Shown: positions 35,517-47,040, counted from the first letter of the stretch. The stretch is DNA of 64,000 bases from Chrysomallon squamiferum (GCA_012295275.1 CM022677.1:14303332-14367331); one strand, 5' to 3'. Translations and numbers: made by a program. Notes: generated by a model from the sequence alone, not told the origin.

Positions 35517-36062
35517 ACACACACACATACACACAATTATCTGAGTAGCAATTATCACTACTGCTGATACACACACACTCACTCACACACACAATCACAC
35601 ATTAGCAGAGTAGCAATTATCACTATTGCTGATACACACACACATTATAAAGGATTTCTTGTAAATTTCTCTGCGGCCACTATGCCAGAATTGCAACAGA
35701 AGCTTTGATTTGAGTCATCTTGATAAAAATGAAAAAAAAAAAAAAGAAACATTCATCTTTCATATACATACTACAACACATACTGAAAAACACATAGAAA
35801 AAGCTAGCAAATGCACATACATAGACACACATAGACAGACAGACAGAAACTCAGAAATAAACACACCAACTAACCCTAAATATACCAATGACAGATGACA
35901 AATACACTGAGATGCCAAACACAGACACAAATAGAATGACAAAGAATGAATGAGAAAGAAAATACAGAGAAGAAAGAGAGAGTATTAAGTAGAAGTATGT
36001 TGATAATTATGGATAAAGAAGAAAGAAAAGAAAAATATACAGAAAAAAGTATGTGTAGGAGT

Positions 36063-36103
<41 letters not shown>

Positions 36104-36157
36104 ATTTTCAAGAGCATGAGAACAAAGACAAAAAGGAAACAATCAGTTTTTACATAC
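35517..36157. other. Non-coding stretch with simple repeats
   Basis: It contains CA-rich sequence at 35517-35645 with a duplicated phrase (AGTAGCAATTATCACTA at about 35546 and 35609), CAGA repeats at 35835-35850 and a GA run at 36066-36099. No exon is seen. Confidence 0.5.
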
Positions 36158-36226
36158 CTAATAAACAACTGGAGTTCAGTCTTAATTCCTGCAGAGAACT
36201 TGTGTCTGGTTTGGATTCTGGAATAT
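36158..36226 (-). CDS. LRR-like exon 'SSLQELRLNSS', copy C
   Basis: A TTTACTTCAG acceptor and GTATGT donor enclose 69 nt. The peptide IPESKPDTSSLQELRLNSSC (then LL) contains L-x-x-L-x-L-x-x, typical of a leucine-rich repeat strand. Phase 1 on both sides. In copy D the acceptor and first bases are deleted (about 50150). Confidence 0.5.
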
Positions 36227-36360
36227 CTGAAGTAAATGAAAAATAATATCAAGAAACTTGGCAATTGTATTTTAACTATCAGCAGAAAAAGGAAAAACAA
36301 AAAGAAGAAAAAATATAATAATGAGAAATAGTTAGAAAATGAAATACACATATGTGTAAG

Positions 36361-36370
<10 letters not shown>

Positions 36371-36431
<61 letters not shown>
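36371..36431. repeat. (TA)n(GA)n microsatellite
   Basis: A short TA run at 36361-36378 followed by about 52 bp of GA. The paralogue in D (50275-50374) is longer. Confidence 0.95.
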
Positions 36432-36433
<2 letters not shown>

Positions 36434-36559
36434 ATAAGATATAATGATATACAAATCTAAATTAACCATCAACAGTAAGTGTTTGGTTGTTAACTTTTGC
36501 ATCATTCAGATGAAAAGCAGTCATCTTTGGACGATTGAAAACAGAAGACAAAAACTGAG

Positions 36560-38010
36560 TACTCAATTTAGTGATCCCAGCGGTTTATTCCTGATTCTGG
36601 CAGTGAGATTATAACACATCTTAATTGGACACGCCAGTTGTTCCATTTCTGGATTTTATTTCTCACCCTTACTAATTGGTTCCGTCACCTTAACTGATGA
36701 ACTTTTGTTAAACTGTATTTTGTCCACAATTTGTAGGACAATCAGTCAGACTCTACGCAAGAAATGTCCCAGAAAGCCAGCGAGCTGACAAGTAGGAAGC
36801 TGTGTCCTGGGTACACGTGACGTACTCCAATCCCAGCTGGAAGAGCTTTTCTTGTCTTCTTCAGTGAGGCGGGACTTCATTGGTTTCTGTCCATCTTTCA
36901 GCTGCAGCAGATGGGCTTCCTTGTTGGCATTCTCTGACTTGAACAGGAGAATCAGCTCATATATGTTCATGTGTGGTTTCACTCCTCTCTTGGCCAACCT
37001 GCTGTTGTAACCTGCACAGTTGTTGTTTGACCTAGGGGTGTTGCTCCTGAAGTGGTTCCAAATGGTCAATGGAAAGTTGCCATTAATCCACGTATCTCGA
37101 AAGTACTCACTGAACTGAAAGCAAACTGGCAGATCTGGTTTGTGGGTCACTACAAGGTTGTATCCATCCACAACACGAGTAACTGGAAGGAATGCTAGTC
37201 CAACAAACATACAGAACCACTTGCATACGTCCTCACTGGACATGTAAGCAGGGGAGAGGCCCAATCCTTGAAGATTCCGTACAGGGCTTGGCCGAAGTGG
37301 TATAGGCATCCCTTCAGATGTGTAGATGGCATCAAATCACGAATCACGAATCACGAAGCACTGCTATTTCAAAATCCACAATCACAGTTTTAGGTTCAAC
37401 AGAACACATGGGTTAGGTGACAATAAATCACATACAGCTGGTAAAAGATCTTCGGACAGATCTTGAATGTTCCATCCATTGACTCGCAAAGTCTCCTAAA
37501 ATCAGCACCAGTACCAAACACAATGATTCTACTCTTCACCTGCACGTCATCCACATGGACAAAATCGGATCCCAACTCTGTCTTGGTCCACTCACCTTCC
37601 AGGTGTAAATCCATGGCTGCCTTTGGAGTTTGCAGGCTTTTTTGCTCTCTGTCAGTACAAGCAGGATTTGATTCCCTCAAACATACTCAGCCTGGAAGCT
37701 ATGTCCTGTGGTGTTGCGTCTCCATTCTTGGTCCACAATTTCTTCCTCTCCTCTTCATATATCTTTGGGATACTCCTCTCATGCTTGCTTCCGCATGGTG
37801 TTGGTCAGTAGGTGGACAGCAACTTCACTCTCATCCGAGGAATGGATGTGGTCTTTACCTCTCCCGACCACAGTCCCATCCGGTGTAGTAGTCACAGTGG
37901 CAAGGCACCTGAAATACAGACATCTCCATGACATTCTTGTTATTAATCCGCCGTGTATACCTATATCCATTGATCTTGTTAAAATTGTAATATTTCCTGT
38001 CTCCAGATTT
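36560..38010 (-). mobile_element. FLYWCH-MULE transposon remnant (family 1), copy C
   Basis: Reading the minus strand from 38.0 kb: NGYRYTRRINNKN and CLATVTTTPDGTVV (FLYWCH-like zinc finger half), DHIHSSDESEVAVHLL, then SMDGTFKICPKIFYQLYVI with the MDGTF catalytic block. After a gap in the protein come YMSSEDVCKWFCMFVG, YFRDTWINGNFPLTIWNHFR and NNNCAGYNSRLAKR, typical of the C-terminal half of MULE transposases in animals. Blocks lie in different frames with stops, and about 200 residues of the core are missing. The 3' terminal sequence (36580-36700) is shared with 50.5 kb and 62.5 kb. Confidence 0.75.
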
Positions 38011-38139
38011 TACTGAGATACAACATTAATTTCATGTCTGCAAACATTAATTTTCTTGCAATCTCTATTCCGGCTCACCTCTGCTCTTCACTGCTCATTA
38101 AAGTTAATCTTGTTAATCACCTCTGTTCTTCATGCCTCT

Positions 38140-38480
38140 TGTTAATTGCAGTTGTAGTTGTTTTAGTAGTAGTAACAGTTGTAGTAGCAGTGGTAGCAGA
38201 ATTCGTAGTTGTGCTAGTAGTGGTAACAATACTAGAAGTAGTAATAGTTTAAATATTAATAGAACTAGTAGTAGTAATAGTTGTAGTATTAGTAGTAACT
38301 ATACTAGTTGTAGTATTAGTACTAGTTGTAACTGTGATAGAATTAGCTTAGGTTTTATAGTAGTAGTAAATACAACAAGAAGAGGTAGTAAATAACAGGA
38401 GCCACCACAGTAGTAGTAGTAGTGGTGGTAGTAGTAGTAGATGTAATAATGGTAGTAAAAATAACATAATTAACATATAT
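38140..38480. repeat. TAG/GTA trinucleotide-rich tract, copy C
   Basis: Degenerate TAGTAG/GTAACA/ACTAGT triplets. Long open frames here encode Ser/Val/Asn homopolymer-like peptides and are not genes. Confidence 0.85.
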
Positions 38481-38594
38481 AATAACTAATTGATACTGCT
38501 GGAGAATTACATATAATAATAATACTACTACTAATATACTACTACTAATAATAACACCAACACTAACAATAATTATAATAATGAGACAAAAAAC

Positions 38595-38614
38595 AACAAC
38601 AACAACAATAATAA

Positions 38615-38645
<31 letters not shown>

Positions 38646-38755
38646 AAGAAGAAGAAGAAGAAAACGAAGATGAAGAAGAAGAGAAAATAAGAATTTATTT
38701 TTCAGAGGTATACATATATAAATATAAAAATAATTTCTTTGTTACTGGATATTAA

Positions 38756-38796
<41 letters not shown>

Positions 38797-38900
38797 CTAT
38801 TATTATTATTATTGCTATTATTATTATTATCATTACTATTCTCGTTATTACTATTATTACTACTAATACTACTACTACTAATATTATTCTTATTATTTTT
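38595..38900. repeat. AAG and ATT trinucleotide tracts, copy C
   Basis: An AAG run of about 55 bp (38608-38662) is followed, after a short spacer, by ATT/ACT runs at 38755-38900. Confidence 0.9.
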
Positions 38901-39049
38901 CTTATATATAATATTTTCTCTCTTTGTTATACTTCAAAAAATATTACAACTTTGGCAATAATTGTTAAAAATCATAATGAAAAGAAACAGAAAAAAAGAA
39001 AGAAACTTCCTAATTATGAACAAATACGAAATGATATAAAGACACAGAC

Positions 39050-39965
39050 TGACATACAGAAGGACAAACAGATAAGTATATAGTAAGTAGAGACCCAGGT
39101 AAACAGGAGGATTCTCAGAAAGAAATACACACAGACAAACAGATAAGTATATAGTAAGTAGAGACCCAGGTAAACAGAAGAGATTCTCAGAAAGAAATAC
39201 ACACAGACAAACATATAAGTATATAGTAAGTACAGACATAGGTATACAGACAGATGCTCAGAAAGAAATACAGACAAACATATAAGTATATAGTAAGTAC
39301 AGACATAGGTATACAGACAGATTCTCAGAAAGAAATACACACAGACATATAAGTATATAGTAAGTACAGACATAGGTATACAGACATATACAGTATATAA
39401 GAAAGTACAGACATAGGTATACAGACAGATTCTCAGAAAGAAATACACAAACAGACAGTATAACATATACAGACATAGGTATACAGACAGATTCTAGTAA
39501 GTACAGACATAGGTAGTACAGACAGACAGATTCTCAGAAAGAAAAATACAGACAAACATATAAGTATATAGTAAGTACAGACATAGGTATACAGACAGAT
39601 TCTCAGAAAGAAAGAAATACACATGAACACACAGATATAAGTACAGACATAGGTATACAGACAGATAGAAAGAAATACAGATGAACAGATATATAGTAAG
39701 TACAGACATAGGTATACAGACAGATGCTCAGAAAGAAATACACAGATGTACAGACATAGATATAGACAGATACACACAGACAAACATACAGACATAGGTA
39801 TACAGACAGATTCTCAGAAAGAAATACACACAGACAAACAGATAAGTATATATAGTACAGACATAGGTACAGACAGAGGTATATAGACAGATTCTCAGAA
39901 ATATAGACAGATTCTCAAGACAAATGTATTTATCTGAACATTTTAAAGGAAAGAAATACACACAG
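39050..39965. repeat. Tandem array, about 60-75 bp unit, copy C
   Basis: Units hold GTACAGACATAGGTATACAG, ACAGATTCTCAGAAAGAAAT, ACACACAGACAAACA and TAAGTATATAGTA. About a dozen units of variable length are present. Minus-strand open frames rich in YTYLFVCVYFFLRICLYTYV are repeat translation. Copy D has about four regular units. Confidence 0.9.
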
Positions 39966-40072
39966 ACAAACAGAAAAGCAGAGAGAGATAGAAATAAATC
40001 AGTATGTAATAGGGAGACAGACAGAAAGAGAAATAGACAGATAGACTAATACATATTTACAGACATAATTAC

Positions 40073-40520
40073 CTGAATATTTTTTAAAGGTTTTAAAACC
40101 TGACTAGGTGGTAAAGCTTGTGTCAGTTTAAGTCTTGGTCTGGCTGCTTTCAACAAAAACTCCAGTTTCACAAGATTAGTCAGTTGAGTCAAACTTTTTC
40201 TGCGGCAGTGGATGCTTATCTTCTATGCTGTCACCCTTACAGGAAAAAGTTTTGAAACTAATTTCTTTTCTTTTGTCAGAATTGTTTCAGCAGTTTGTTC
40301 ACTTTCTTTCTTAGACATTATTTTTACTGAAATACCTCTCGTAATGGGTGGTGATGTTTCTGGTTTCTTTTCTAGTGTATCTGGATGTTTCTTGGCACAG
40401 GAGTTCGAGTTTTCAGTGTTTGGTGTGGTGATGTCAGTTTGTCTCAGGTCTAATGGTGGTACTGGTGTTGTTGGTGCTGACTGCCGTTTCATTTTCAATG
40501 ATTTGAAACCCATGTCAGCT
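40073..40520 (-). pseudogene. Ser/Thr/Pro/Lys-rich exon, copy C
   Basis: Acceptor TTTCCACAG. The frame reads ADMGFKSLKMKRQSAPTTPV, then a Pro/Thr/Ser/Lys-rich disordered run, to KEKKLVSKLFPVRVTA and a stop. A downstream frame continues LTNLVKLEFLLKAARPRLKL and VLKPLKNIQ to a GTAATT donor. Copy D has KLSFSKGDSMEDMHP at the break. So the exon is split by indels, unless the 41-nt stretch from GTAAGG to CCGCAG is spliced, which is too short for a usual intron. Family unknown. Confidence 0.55.
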
Positions 40521-40907
40521 CTGTGGAAATAACAAAAGAGAGAGAAAAAGAAAAAAATATATATATGTAAAACAAGAAACATTAAGAAGAACTATAATAA
40601 TAAAAATAATTATAACTAGCTTGTAAAAAAAATAATAACAACAATAATAATAATAATAAATAATAAAATAAAATAATTTGAATTATTATAATGTAGAAAA
40701 ATAACTAGAAAGATGAAGATGCAGTTAAGAGATTGAAAATATTAATACTATAAATAAATAAAAAATTAAAAAATAAATAAATAAATTAGTAAATCAAAAT
40801 TTAAATTAAGATTATAACAATAAAATAAATACATACACATAAATACAATAATAATAATTAAAAAAATTATTCTAATTCTTCAAATAAAATGAGCAGGATA
40901 ACAAAAT
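40521..40907. other. AT-rich intron-like stretch
   Basis: AAT/AAATA-rich sequence with no exon signals. The counterpart is 54.56-54.95 kb. Confidence 0.5.
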
Positions 40908-40979
40908 TCAAAAAATGGGTCTTACAACATTTTCAACTGAAGTGCTGGCTAAGGCAGCTTGAATCTGTTGTCTAGGATC
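40908..40979 (-). CDS. Exon 'DPRQQ', copy C
   Basis: Same exon as 5776-5856, including the TTTTGTTGTAG acceptor: DPRQQIQAALASTSVENVVR, then PIF and a stop. The high similarity of exon and flanking intron at 5.8, 40.9 and 55.0 kb shows that the locus was copied at least twice. Confidence 0.5.
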   Translation of the reverse strand, partial: DPRQQIQAALASTSVENVVRPIF

Positions 40980-41175
40980 CTACAACAAAATATAATATTC
41001 ATTAATAAACTAAACATAAAATACAGTGCAAGTAGCATTTTACATTATTCAAATAGTTGTAAATTCTGTAAATAAAATATTGAAATAAATTCAACGTATT
41101 TGTTTATTGTTTAATTATTCTATAATATAAGATAAGAGTGTAATGTGTGTGTTTTTTTATTCATTAAGTTATTAC

Positions 41176-41273
41176 CCTTTCACATTGTTTTGAATCCATG
41201 TTTTGAAGATCTTTTTGTAAAAGTTCTTTTCAACAAAAGGATCAACACCTTTTGGATCCACATGTTCATCAGT
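41176..41273 (-). CDS. Exon 'TDEHVDPKG', copy C
   Basis: CATCTCATCAG acceptor and GTAATA donor enclose 98 nt: TDEHVDPKGVDPFVEKNFYK, KIFKTWIQNNVK, plus two bases. The other frames stop. Conserved in D (55179-55276) with few changes. Its phase-2 end does not fit the DPRQQ exon directly, so an exon between them is missed or they belong to different genes. Family not recognised. Confidence 0.55.
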
Positions 41274-41483
41274 CTGATGAGATGTTCTTCAGGATGAAAG
41301 TTAAGTAGCAACAAAAGTTTCTGTATTAGGAAAGGAAAGAGGTGTACAAGAATTAAATAAAAATATTGATAACTAAGACAGTATATTTACATTGTAAAAA
41401 GAAGCTTTACAGCATCTTAACAAAATATTAAAGCAACTGGTCTGGTAAAGTACATTATATTTGTTGATTTAGTAAACACTTAC

Positions 41484-41524
41484 TTCAAGCTGGTCACTAA
41501 TGACACTGCTAAAACAGACCAAAT
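41484..41524 (-). CDS. Exon 'LVCFSSVISDQLE', copy C
   Basis: TTATTTTAG acceptor and consensus GTAAGT donor enclose 41 nt, phase 1 in and 0 out. That fits the phase-1 exit of 41805 upstream and the phase-0 entry of 41273 downstream. In D the acceptor AG is changed to CG at 55529. Confidence 0.5.
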
Positions 41525-41804
41525 CTAAAATAAAGAAAAAATATTTTATTTAAGAACAGACACAGCATGTTTTTTTTTTACTATTTCTAATATCTTAAAA
41601 GGAACTAACTACACATATAATGAAAAAGAAACCCTGTTTCTAAAATATGAAGTGACACCCTTTTAAACAAGCAACTAAAAATAGTTTTCTAATATACATC
41701 TTTCCACAAACCCACCCCCCAAAAAACAAACAAACATATACGATAATGTTATACATATATCAGCTAGATTGGATAATCAGCTAGATTGTTAAATAACCTT
41801 ATAC

Positions 41805-41857
41805 CAGTCTGTGTAGCAGATCCACATGTTGCAGACCAGGCACCATAAACATAAGCA
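41805..41857 (-). CDS. Thrombospondin type-1-like exon, copy C
   Basis: A poly-T AG acceptor and GTATAAG donor enclose 53 nt: AYVYGAWSATCGSATQT. W-S-x-x-C-G recalls the W-x-x-C and TCG core of thrombospondin type-1 repeats, which are extracellular adhesion modules. It is open in C, but in D the Trp codon is TGA (55822-55824). Another TSR-like exon lies 14 kb upstream at 56.4 kb. Confidence 0.5.
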
Positions 41858-42130
41858 CTAAAAAAATGGTTTTGTATAAATGGAATAAAAAATATACATT
41901 ATAACTTTAGAAATGTGCTGTTTAATGGTTCAATAAACCTAATGTAATTCATTGGCCTTGAAGTTCCTCCAAATCATTAACAACAGAATTTTAGAGAAAT
42001 CATTAAATAAATATTTTATTATTTGAGTCATTTTTCACTTTTATAGGTAGAGAAGTAATTTTATTCCTCAGATTATTTAGTGACAGCAGCTTTACTCACA
42101 ATATAGAGATTGTTAACATTGTCAGCAATA

Positions 42131-42330
42131 NNNNNNNNNNNNNNNNNNNNNNNNNNNNNNNNNNNNNNNNNNNNNNNNNNNNNNNNNNNNNNNNNNNNNN
42201 NNNNNNNNNNNNNNNNNNNNNNNNNNNNNNNNNNNNNNNNNNNNNNNNNNNNNNNNNNNNNNNNNNNNNNNNNNNNNNNNNNNNNNNNNNNNNNNNNNNN
42301 NNNNNNNNNNNNNNNNNNNNNNNNNNNNNN
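42131..42330. other. Assembly gap (200 N)
   Basis: Placeholder gap that cuts the right edge of duplication copy C. Confidence 0.99.
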
Positions 42331-42721
42331 TTGTTATACTTCGTTCAGTTACGTATTGCTAAACAACTTGTGTGCTCTGCGTTCTGTTGTATTTGAAGAA
42401 CATGAACCTCCAGATAACACAAATTTAACAAGTATAATTTGATGTGTATCTATTTCTGGCACTTAGACAACTGGCACACTAATAATCTATCTGTAATCAT
42501 TTGTATCATTTTATTTAAAAATAGAACTAATTACATTGTTATTACTACTACTACTACTACTACTACTATATTATTATTATTATTATTATTATAGAAAAAA
42601 ATATACAAGAGATCAATGTTCTGTAAGTGAAAGTTATGTCTATGCTTTGTAAGTTTGTGTTTCGTGTTTAATCATTTTCTTTTACTAAATCACGACATCT
42701 CTACTTGTTAGTTATAGAAAA

Positions 42722-43114
42722 TTACTGAAAGCAATCAATTCCGAAGTTGTGTTTGATATTGTCCTTTTCAAGATTTCTAATGTTCTGCACGCGCAGTTCA
42801 ATACTGTCGTCTGCTTTGAGTTCAAACAACGCGCCTTGGTAAGTGGGAGTAAAGCCTTGTATCCCTGGTGATGGCAAAGCAAACTGAGAGTTGAAACATT
42901 CGAATAATTTCTCTTCGTGTTTCCCGCCATTTCTAAGCCAGATGGTATGAGCAGAAGTGGCGTCGTCTTGTGTTTGGTCGTTCACGAAAACAAGATGAGC
43001 GTAAATAAAACACGTGCCAGGCGTTTTTACTTGAATGCGGCCATCTTTGTACATCATCTTCTTCCCAATGAACGCAGAGGCTTGTTTCCAATGGAGAATA
43101 TTCTGTCCTTCTTC

Positions 43115-43169
<55 letters not shown>

Positions 43170-43266
43170 TTAATAATTGTTTAGCAAACTCTGCCTTTCT
43201 CTCTATCTCTCATACACAGGTATACATCCACATTAAATGTAGAAACTCTAATAAAAAGACTGATAA

Positions 43267-43317
<51 letters not shown>

Positions 43318-44606
43318 ATTGTTATTATTATTATTTGACAATAAATAGTTAATATGGTAACATAATGAACACATCTGTTATTTAAAAATGATTTTTGATA
43401 CTTTAACAATTCAATACTGTTTAACCTTTAACGAACTTTGACCTCACCTGACCTCACCCAGTCAATTTCGCGTAGATATGCTGTGCGGTCATTCTCCCCA
43501 TCAAAACGTGGGTCAGAATCTAAAAAAAAGAATGACATATATATATATATATATATATATATTTCGACGTTAATGTTTTTAATTATGCTACATTTAGCAC
43601 AAGCTCAGTCTATATTGAAAATATCTCGGTCGATTCCGGTCAGTCGGAACACCTCGTCACATTCCGCTACGCTCATATTTCAAAGAAATGTACGAAATGT
43701 TCCGAATATGTAACGAGGTGCTGAACCTACCCGAGTTGTAACGAATCCCGCCTCTACACAAATTTCAGTATTACTCAGCGGTTAGGACGAAGTCGGTATT
43801 GTTTAGTTATTCACTGCCCACTGCGCATAACGTCTAATTATAGAACCGGGGATTTCCACGTTGATTGTTAAATAATTCGTCAATCCTCTGATGAAACAAA
43901 ATATAATATATTAATGTTTATACGATCACTGGATGGCAAATCAATTGACGTTCATACGTTATTAACACAACCAGTCGGGCTAGTTAGAAACAGTTGTGAT
44001 TAGACCGAACCAGTCGTTTACTAGACAAAGTCGTTCAGACGTGCCTTACTGTCGAATATACAGTTTAACACATACCTGTGTGTTTTCTTGTGTTTTTTAT
44101 TTTGTTATATCTCTTTTTATATATATATATGTTGTGCGTGCGTGTGTGTGTGTGTTTGTGTTTGTGTTTGTGTGAATTCGCGTATGAAGGAGTGACACAG
44201 ACAGAGGAACTGACAGGGGCAGATAGAGAAAAAGAAATAAGAGTTTTTGATTTTTCAAATTTTCTCCGAATTTGAGTGTGTGTGAATGTGTATGTGTATG
44301 TGTGTATGTATGTGTGTATATGTGTGTATGTGTATGTGTACGGGTCATAAATGTCACTTTTAGTTTTGAGTGTATTAAGAATATTATTGTATATTAAGAA
44401 TGATTTACTACTCACTTTTGGCTCTCTCTTGCTGGTACTTTGTTTTTACAAACTGCGAATAAATAGAAATGTACAAAAGAATCAACATATTTTATTTGAT
44501 ATGTAAGAACATACACATATACATACACACATCATGAACTACAGCAACAACAAGTATAACAATACTAATAATAATACTAATACTACTAATAATAATAATA
44601 ATAGTA

Positions 44607-44641
<35 letters not shown>

Positions 44642-45039
44642 CTTTGTTAGGATGTCGATCAGGTTTCGCTCACGACCAGCACAGCACATATTTCCATCTT
44701 CTCGAACGTCGAAGTCGTAGATGTTGTCAGTTTTGTCATCGTCGGTGAGATAAACATCTTTGCACGGAAAGCAGACGTCGTCGTCCCATTGCACAACGGT
44801 TTGACGTTGTGGCTGCACCCGTGGTGTAGTGAAAGTTAGAGATATAACGATCACCAGAAAAGAAAAAGGACAATGATCTCTGTCCAGAATTTGTTTTTCT
44901 CTTTTTCTGTGTCTTTATCTTTGTCTAAATTTTCTTCTCCATTTGGTTTGATGAGTGGCTCGTCACTGCTACCTGGATTACACCTTTCTCTCTGTTTCAC
45001 TTCTTTGTTTTGTAACAAACTTTCGTTGTTACGATCCAT
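42722..45039 (-). CDS. TNF-superfamily ligand, four exons, one frameshift
   Basis: Type II membrane cytokine of the tumour necrosis factor superfamily. Exons (minus strand): 45039-44642, 44452-44416, 43519-43448, 43107-42722. Phases 0, 1 and 1 join cleanly; total about 297 residues. The start ATG at 45039 sits in GGAAATGG and opens a charged cytoplasmic tail (MDRNNESLLQNKEVKQRERC...). A hydrophobic segment (WTEIIVLFLF / FLVIVISLTF) follows from about residue 51, then a stalk with CFPCKDVYL and MCCAGRERN. The TNF homology domain starts at LHWKQASAFIG; KDGRIQVKTPG and TCFIYAHLVFV match the conserved GxYxVYSQxxF strand region, ALFELKADDSIELRV the later strand, and FGIDCFQ the C-terminus. Cys in TCFIYAH and LFECFN could pair. 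A one-base deficit in the T-rich run at about 44854-44875 shifts frame inside the membrane segment: either a sequencing error or a disabling mutation. Confidence 0.8.
43111..43330. repeat. AAT and ATT microsatellites in the TNF-like gene intron
   Basis: An ATA run at about 43115-43166 ends only a few bases from the acceptor of the last TNF exon, and an ATT run lies at 43267-43316. The replaced polypyrimidine tract could affect splicing. Confidence 0.9.
43520..44415. other. Intron of the TNF-like gene
   Basis: It contains TA (43535-43561), TG/GT-rich (44135-44172, 44276-44342) tracts and moderately GC-rich unique sequence at 43600-44050. No other exon was seen. Confidence 0.4.
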
Positions 45040-46000
45040 TTCCTTTTTATCTGAGAAAACTTGTATATCGCTCAAATACAAACAGCAAACTGGGAAATGT
45101 TTGTTTGCTGTTTCTTTTAAGATGGTTTTCGACTAATAAAATGATCAAACACGAATGCATCTTGAATCTGATTACATCGGCGCTTTGCCAATTACTTTTG
45201 AGTGAGAATCACTCCAGTCACAATGCTGTATAATTGAAAGGGTTTAATGTTTCGTGTTCACTGTAGGGATCAGTCCTTCAGGTCAGTTCTGTTCTTTAGT
45301 ATGGTAAATATATCTGTGAATGGCGTTTTGCCAGTAATGCTACTCATCATGCGCTCTACAGTTCATATTTCAAACTTATTATTTGGCCACACCTTAAACG
45401 CAATCTGATAATCCTTGTCTCTTAGAAAAAAACTCCGACCTGTGACTTAGGAACTGTTTTTATTTATCTGTGATACATTCTTCTTTGTAATGTAATCCTA
45501 CAGGTCATTGCAAAGCCACTGTCTATGTCAGAGTACACACCCTGTGATTTTGATTGTTTGGCAGTTATTTTGGATTCAGGTACTGAGTGAAATGGGTTCA
45601 TCAGTCAGGAAGAGTTCGTTCTAGGAATTAGTGGTTCATTTCAATTCTTTATGATCGTTAGCTTTATAGCTTATTGATATGCAATACAAAAAATGCAACA
45701 AGTACAAAAGAGAAAAGAAGAATAAAAAAAATGAAATGAAATGTTAAACTCATTAGTTCATTCATTCATCGATTACTTGAGTTTTTTTGTTTACTTTAGT
45801 TTTTGGGTTGTAGTTGTTATTGTTGTTTTTGTTGTCGTTGTGGTAGTAGTAGTAGTAGTATAAACAACAAGTATCAAAAGGATAATTCAACAGAGGTCCT
45901 TTCAGTTTTGACAGACTCTATTTATATATAATTAACTAATAAAAAATGGAACAACAATAGCAACATAGCACCAGTAACAACAACGACAACTCTGCCTCCC
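45040..46000. other. Upstream region of the TNF-like gene
   Basis: Unique sequence without recognised exons. A 5' UTR and promoter on the minus strand would lie here, but no TATA box or binding site can be named safely. GTTGTTGTCG and TAGTAG triplets occur at 45820-45860. Confidence 0.35.
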
Positions 46001-46015
46001 TCCCTCTCTTGAACC

Positions 46016-46019
<4 letters not shown>

Positions 46020-46047
<28 letters not shown>

Positions 46048-46166
46048 ACTATGCTATTCTCTCTGTCTCTTTCTCTCTCTCTATGCTATTCTCTCTGTCT
46101 CTCTCTCTACCTGTGTCTATCTCTCTCCTTTTCTCTCTAGTTTTCTCTCTCTCTCTCTCTAGTAGT

Positions 46167-46218
<52 letters not shown>

Positions 46219-46560
46219 GTTTAATATTTTCTTTTGTTTGTTCATCTGTGTGGTAGCATTCTGACTATTACAGCTGGTATATCAAATGAAAGACCTCCCT
46301 ATTTATTTCACTGTTTGGTACATATATTGTGAATGAATAATCTCTCTCTCTCTCTCTCTCTCTCTGCTATTCTCTCTCTGTCTCTTTCTCTCTCAATCTC
46401 TCTCTGACAAATAAAATAATGTCTCTCTCTCAGCCTGTCTGTCTGTCTGTCTCTCTCTCTCTTTCTAATCTCTCTAAGATCTCTCTCTTATCTCTAACAA
46501 TCTCTCTCTACAGTTAATAATACAAAATAAAATTATCTCTCATTTTCATTCTATCAACTA
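46020..46560. repeat. Interrupted (CT)n region
   Basis: CT runs of 10 to 40 bp alternate with short unique words. A unique island lies at 46215-46340. Confidence 0.9.
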
Positions 46561-46564
46561 CTCT

Positions 46565-46778
46565 CTCTCAGAGCAGTCTGCCTCCGTGTTCTCTCTCTCT
46601 CTCAGGTCTCTCTCTACTTGTCTCTCTCTGACAGGTTGAATGTCTGTCTCTCTCTTGGCCTTGTCTCAGGTTGAATGCATACTCAGTCCTGACTCTCTCT
46701 CATACACAGCCCTGTGTGATCAGCTAGCTGGAGGAAAGTCTCTCTTTAACAACTGTTTATATGTGAGAAGAAATCTCT

Positions 46779-46817
<39 letters not shown>

Positions 46818-47010
46818 AGAAATCTCTCTCTTCATAAATCTGTTAAGCTCTCTCTCTGTGTAATGTCTATTTCTCTCTCTCATTTTATATTTCTCTAATT
46901 CTCTTGCTCTCTCTGACTCTCTCTCTCTCTGTGTCACTCTGTCTGTCTGTCTTTAAAACTTTCTTTCTCTTTGTTCTCTTATTTCTCTCTCTCTCTCACA
47001 GATTGATTGA
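46565..47010. other. Copy of the gene L exon region interrupted by CT runs
   Basis: Words of copy C appear in order: GCAGTCTGCCTCC, GACAGGTTGAATG, AGGTTGAATGCATAC, GATCAGCTAGCTG, AACTGTTTATATGTGAGAAG. Between them, stretches of similar length are replaced by CTCTCT. In this copy the minisatellite exon is unreadable. See the finding on this region. Confidence 0.8.
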
Positions 47011-47040
47011 AAACAAAATACATTCATAGTTTAGAGATAA

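Larger units (their letters stand above)
31700..42130. repeat. Direct segmental duplication, copy C
   Basis: Paralogous in order and orientation to about 46560-56100 (copy D). Shared landmarks: 36-bp minisatellites, two MULE remnants, TAG-triplet tract, about 70-bp array, and the exons at 40.07-41.86 kb. C lacks the segment holding the LRR exon of D (52925-53530). D lacks C 32560-33640. Confidence 0.9.

Noticed and set aside
38934-39961. Several overlapping minus-strand frames with YTYVCTYYILICLSV repeats resembling membrane proteins
   Set aside because: They come from the GTACAGACATAGGTATACAG tandem array.
39050-39965. Regular repeats that could be mistaken for a CRISPR array
   Set aside because: Repeats are contiguous with no unique spacers, and the genome is eukaryotic.
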